Positions 62,829-64,000 of a stretch of 64,000 nucleotides of DNA are shown here, piece by piece (the first letter of the stretch is position 1; each line of letters begins with the position of its first letter). The notes below the pieces were generated by a model. The model did no database searches. It saw only the letters and a program-made list of their open reading frames with translations, and was not told where the DNA came from. Source of the DNA: an uncultured Opitutia bacterium (GTDB lineage Bacteria; Verrucomicrobiota; Verrucomicrobiia; Opitutales; Opitutaceae); assembly GCA_903862955.1 (NCBI GenBank), contig CAIPAH010000008.1:1-64000 (forward strand), given 5' to 3'. A program made the translations under genes and the position numbers.

Positions 62829-63652
62829 TTTTCCCTTGCCGCGACCCGGCCGGGCCCAAGCATTCCCCCGTGGTTCCCGACTCCGATTATCGCATCAAGC
62901 TCCAGGTCTTTGAAGGCCCGCTCGACCTGCTGCTCTTCCTGATCCGCAAGAACGAGCTGGATATCTACGACATCCCGATCGAGTCGGTGACGCGCCAGTA
63001 TATCGACGCACTGCACGCGATGCAGGAGCTGGATCTCGACCTCGCCGGGGATTTTTTCGTCATGGCCGCGACGCTGATGGAGATCAAAAGCCGCATGCTC
63101 CTGCCGAAGGGGCAGCACGCGATCGATCCCAATGCGGACGACGAGGAGATCGATCCCCGCTGGGAGCTGGTCCACCAGTTGCTCGAATACAAGAAGTTCA
63201 AGGAAGCCGCCACCGAGCTGGGCAAGCTGGCCACGCTCCGCCAGGACCTGATGGAGCGCTACGTTTCCTCGCTGTCTGGTGACCCGCTGGACCGTCCGCT
63301 GAAGAACGTCGACCGGATCGAGCTCTGGAACGCGTTCAATATCGTCCTCCGCCGCCTGGCCGAGAAGCTCGTCGTCGGCGAAATCCACGACGAACAGGTC
63401 ACGGTGGCCGACCAGATGGAATACCTGCTCGCGCGGCTGCAGACCGAAAAGACCTTCATGTTCTCTCACATCTTCCCGGACAAGGTCTCCCTGCGCAAAC
63501 TCGTCGCCACGTTCCTCGCCGTGCTCGAGCTGACCCGGCTCAAGAAACTCCGCCTGCAGCAGGACGCCGCTTTCGCCGACATCGCCTGCTCCGCCGTGGA
63601 GGAGGAAATGCCACTTGAAACCGCGACAAACCCCAGCACGGTGACCGCGTGA
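62825..63652 (+). CDS. scpA: Segregation and condensation protein A
   Basis: ScpA is the kleisin subunit of the SMC-ScpAB condensin-like complex that compacts and separates chromosomes. The protein has 275 residues. Family hallmarks are VFEGPLDLLLFLIRKNELDIYDIPIESV, followed by LDLAGDFFVMAATLMEIKSRMLLP, with the C-terminal winged-helix region (FPDKVSLRKLVATFLAVLELTRLKKL). The GTG at 62825 overlaps the methyltransferase stop (GTGA). Another GTG at 62870 (VVPDSDYRIKLQVFEG) is closer to the usual N-terminus and cannot be excluded. scpB is not in the window. Confidence 0.93.
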   Translation: MIFPCRDPAGPKHSPVVPDSDYRIKLQVFEGPLDLLLFLIRKNELDIYDIPIESVTRQYIDALHAMQELDLDLAGDFFVMAATLMEIKSRMLLPKGQHAIDPNADDEEIDPRWELVHQLLEYKKFKEAATELGKLATLRQDLMERYVSSLSGDPLDRPLKNVDRIELWNAFNIVLRRLAEKLVVGEIHDEQVTVADQMEYLLARLQTEKTFMFSHIFPDKVSLRKLVATFLAVLELTRLKKLRLQQDAAFADIACSAVEEEMPLETATNPSTVTA

Positions 63653-63903
63653 GCAAGAAAAAGCCCAAGTCCCCTACCAAGGTCGCCGGTCTGCTCGGCG
63701 TGGGCTTGGACAACGCCGACGGCCACAAGCGCATCACCACCGGCGAGCGCTTCGCCATCGTCGGCGGCTCCGAGGAAACCCACGGCCGCATGACGGAAAC
63801 CGTCGTGAAGACCTTCGAGGTGCTCAAGACCCGCGGCAAGAAGCTCGAGCAGGTCGAACCCACCGAGCTTGCGGAAATCCTGCACCGTTCGACGCCGCGC
63901 TGA
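63649..63903 (+). CDS. Small protein of unknown function
   Basis: The 84-residue basic protein has a GTG start that overlaps the scpA stop by four bases (GTGA). It begins MSKKKPKSPTKVAGLLGVGLD, has the stretch GERFAIVGGSEETHG in the middle and ends in a helical Glu/Leu tail. I recognise no family. Close coupling to scpA and ordinary codon use support a real gene, perhaps acting in chromosome segregation or a neighbouring housekeeping process. Confidence 0.65.
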   Translation: MSKKKPKSPTKVAGLLGVGLDNADGHKRITTGERFAIVGGSEETHGRMTETVVKTFEVLKTRGKKLEQVEPTELAEILHRSTPR

Positions 63904-63968
63904 CCCTCACCTGTGTCACAGGGTTGCAACGCCGCCAATTTCGCATCTCTTTCCTTCAACCATCCATC

Positions 63969-64000
63969 ATGTCCGACAAAATCACCAACCTGACCACCGA
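63969..64000 (+). CDS. Start of a gene cut by the window edge, possibly thioredoxin
   Basis: Only about ten codons are visible (MSDKITNLTT). The short N-terminus resembles that of bacterial thioredoxins, but the catalytic WCGPC motif lies outside the window, so the name is a guess. The preceding 65 bases hold no hairpin. Confidence 0.3.
   Translation, partial: MSDKITNLTT

Overview
The window is high-GC and gene-dense. It reads as a chromosomal segment of a Verrucomicrobiota bacterium, most likely Opitutaceae. This rests on gene content and style: prepilin families with long Ser/Thr tracts, a menaquinone pathway, an LptD-like outer-membrane protein, and many genes joined by 4-base ATGA or GTGA overlaps. 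The taxonomic call is inference from recognition; no search was run. No rRNA, tRNA, CRISPR array, insertion sequence or phage gene was recognised.

Layout. 1-11 kb: the 3' end of a class II fructose-bisphosphate aldolase, a small secreted protein, menB with a GNAT gene, the potassium transporter kup, a menD-menF-metG run on the minus strand, and a two-component system. 11.2-25.7 kb: the main accessory region. It holds two paralogous prepilin-like proteins with about 270-320 residue Ser/Thr tracts (the first broken by a frameshift), another prepilin and a PilX-like protein. Next comes a tightly coupled set of glycosyltransferase, carbamoyltransferase, PMT-like membrane glycosyltransferase, radical SAM enzyme and a membrane/spermidine-synthase-like fusion. 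Two copies of a co-varying double hairpin lie upstream of the prepilins. 25.8-31.5 kb: rdgB, a RibD-like protein without deaminase zinc ligands, a metallo-beta-lactamase-fold hydrolase, leuB and a hybrid histidine kinase.

31.5-43.8 kb: a 690-base gap without a convincing gene, alaS, an N-terminally extended ispH, an MFS transporter, an outer-membrane beta-barrel protein, a three-gene ParA/unknown/coiled-coil operon, a hotdog thioesterase, a GreA-like protein and a TonB-family protein. 43.8-49.6 kb: a second prepilin operon, of different base composition, with chitin-binding-like modules built into two of its proteins. Downstream of it, on the other strand, is a pilMNOP-like assembly operon. 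49.8-54.4 kb: a phosphorelay-like operon of hybrid kinase, single receiver, and a kinase-dimerisation/receiver/adenylate cyclase fusion. 54.4-64 kb: glgB, ppc, an lptD-like gene, an RsmB-type rRNA methyltransferase, scpA, a small conserved protein, and the first codons of a gene cut by the window edge.

How the parts may work together. MenF, MenD and MenB are steps of menaquinone synthesis. The two prepilin loci plus the PilMNOP-like proteins suggest one or two pilus or pseudopilus machines. Their tips or shafts could carry mucin-like, glycosylated tracts in one locus and carbohydrate-binding modules in the other. The linked sugar-modifying operon is the natural candidate for decorating the Ser/Thr tracts. 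That link is inferred from gene order alone.
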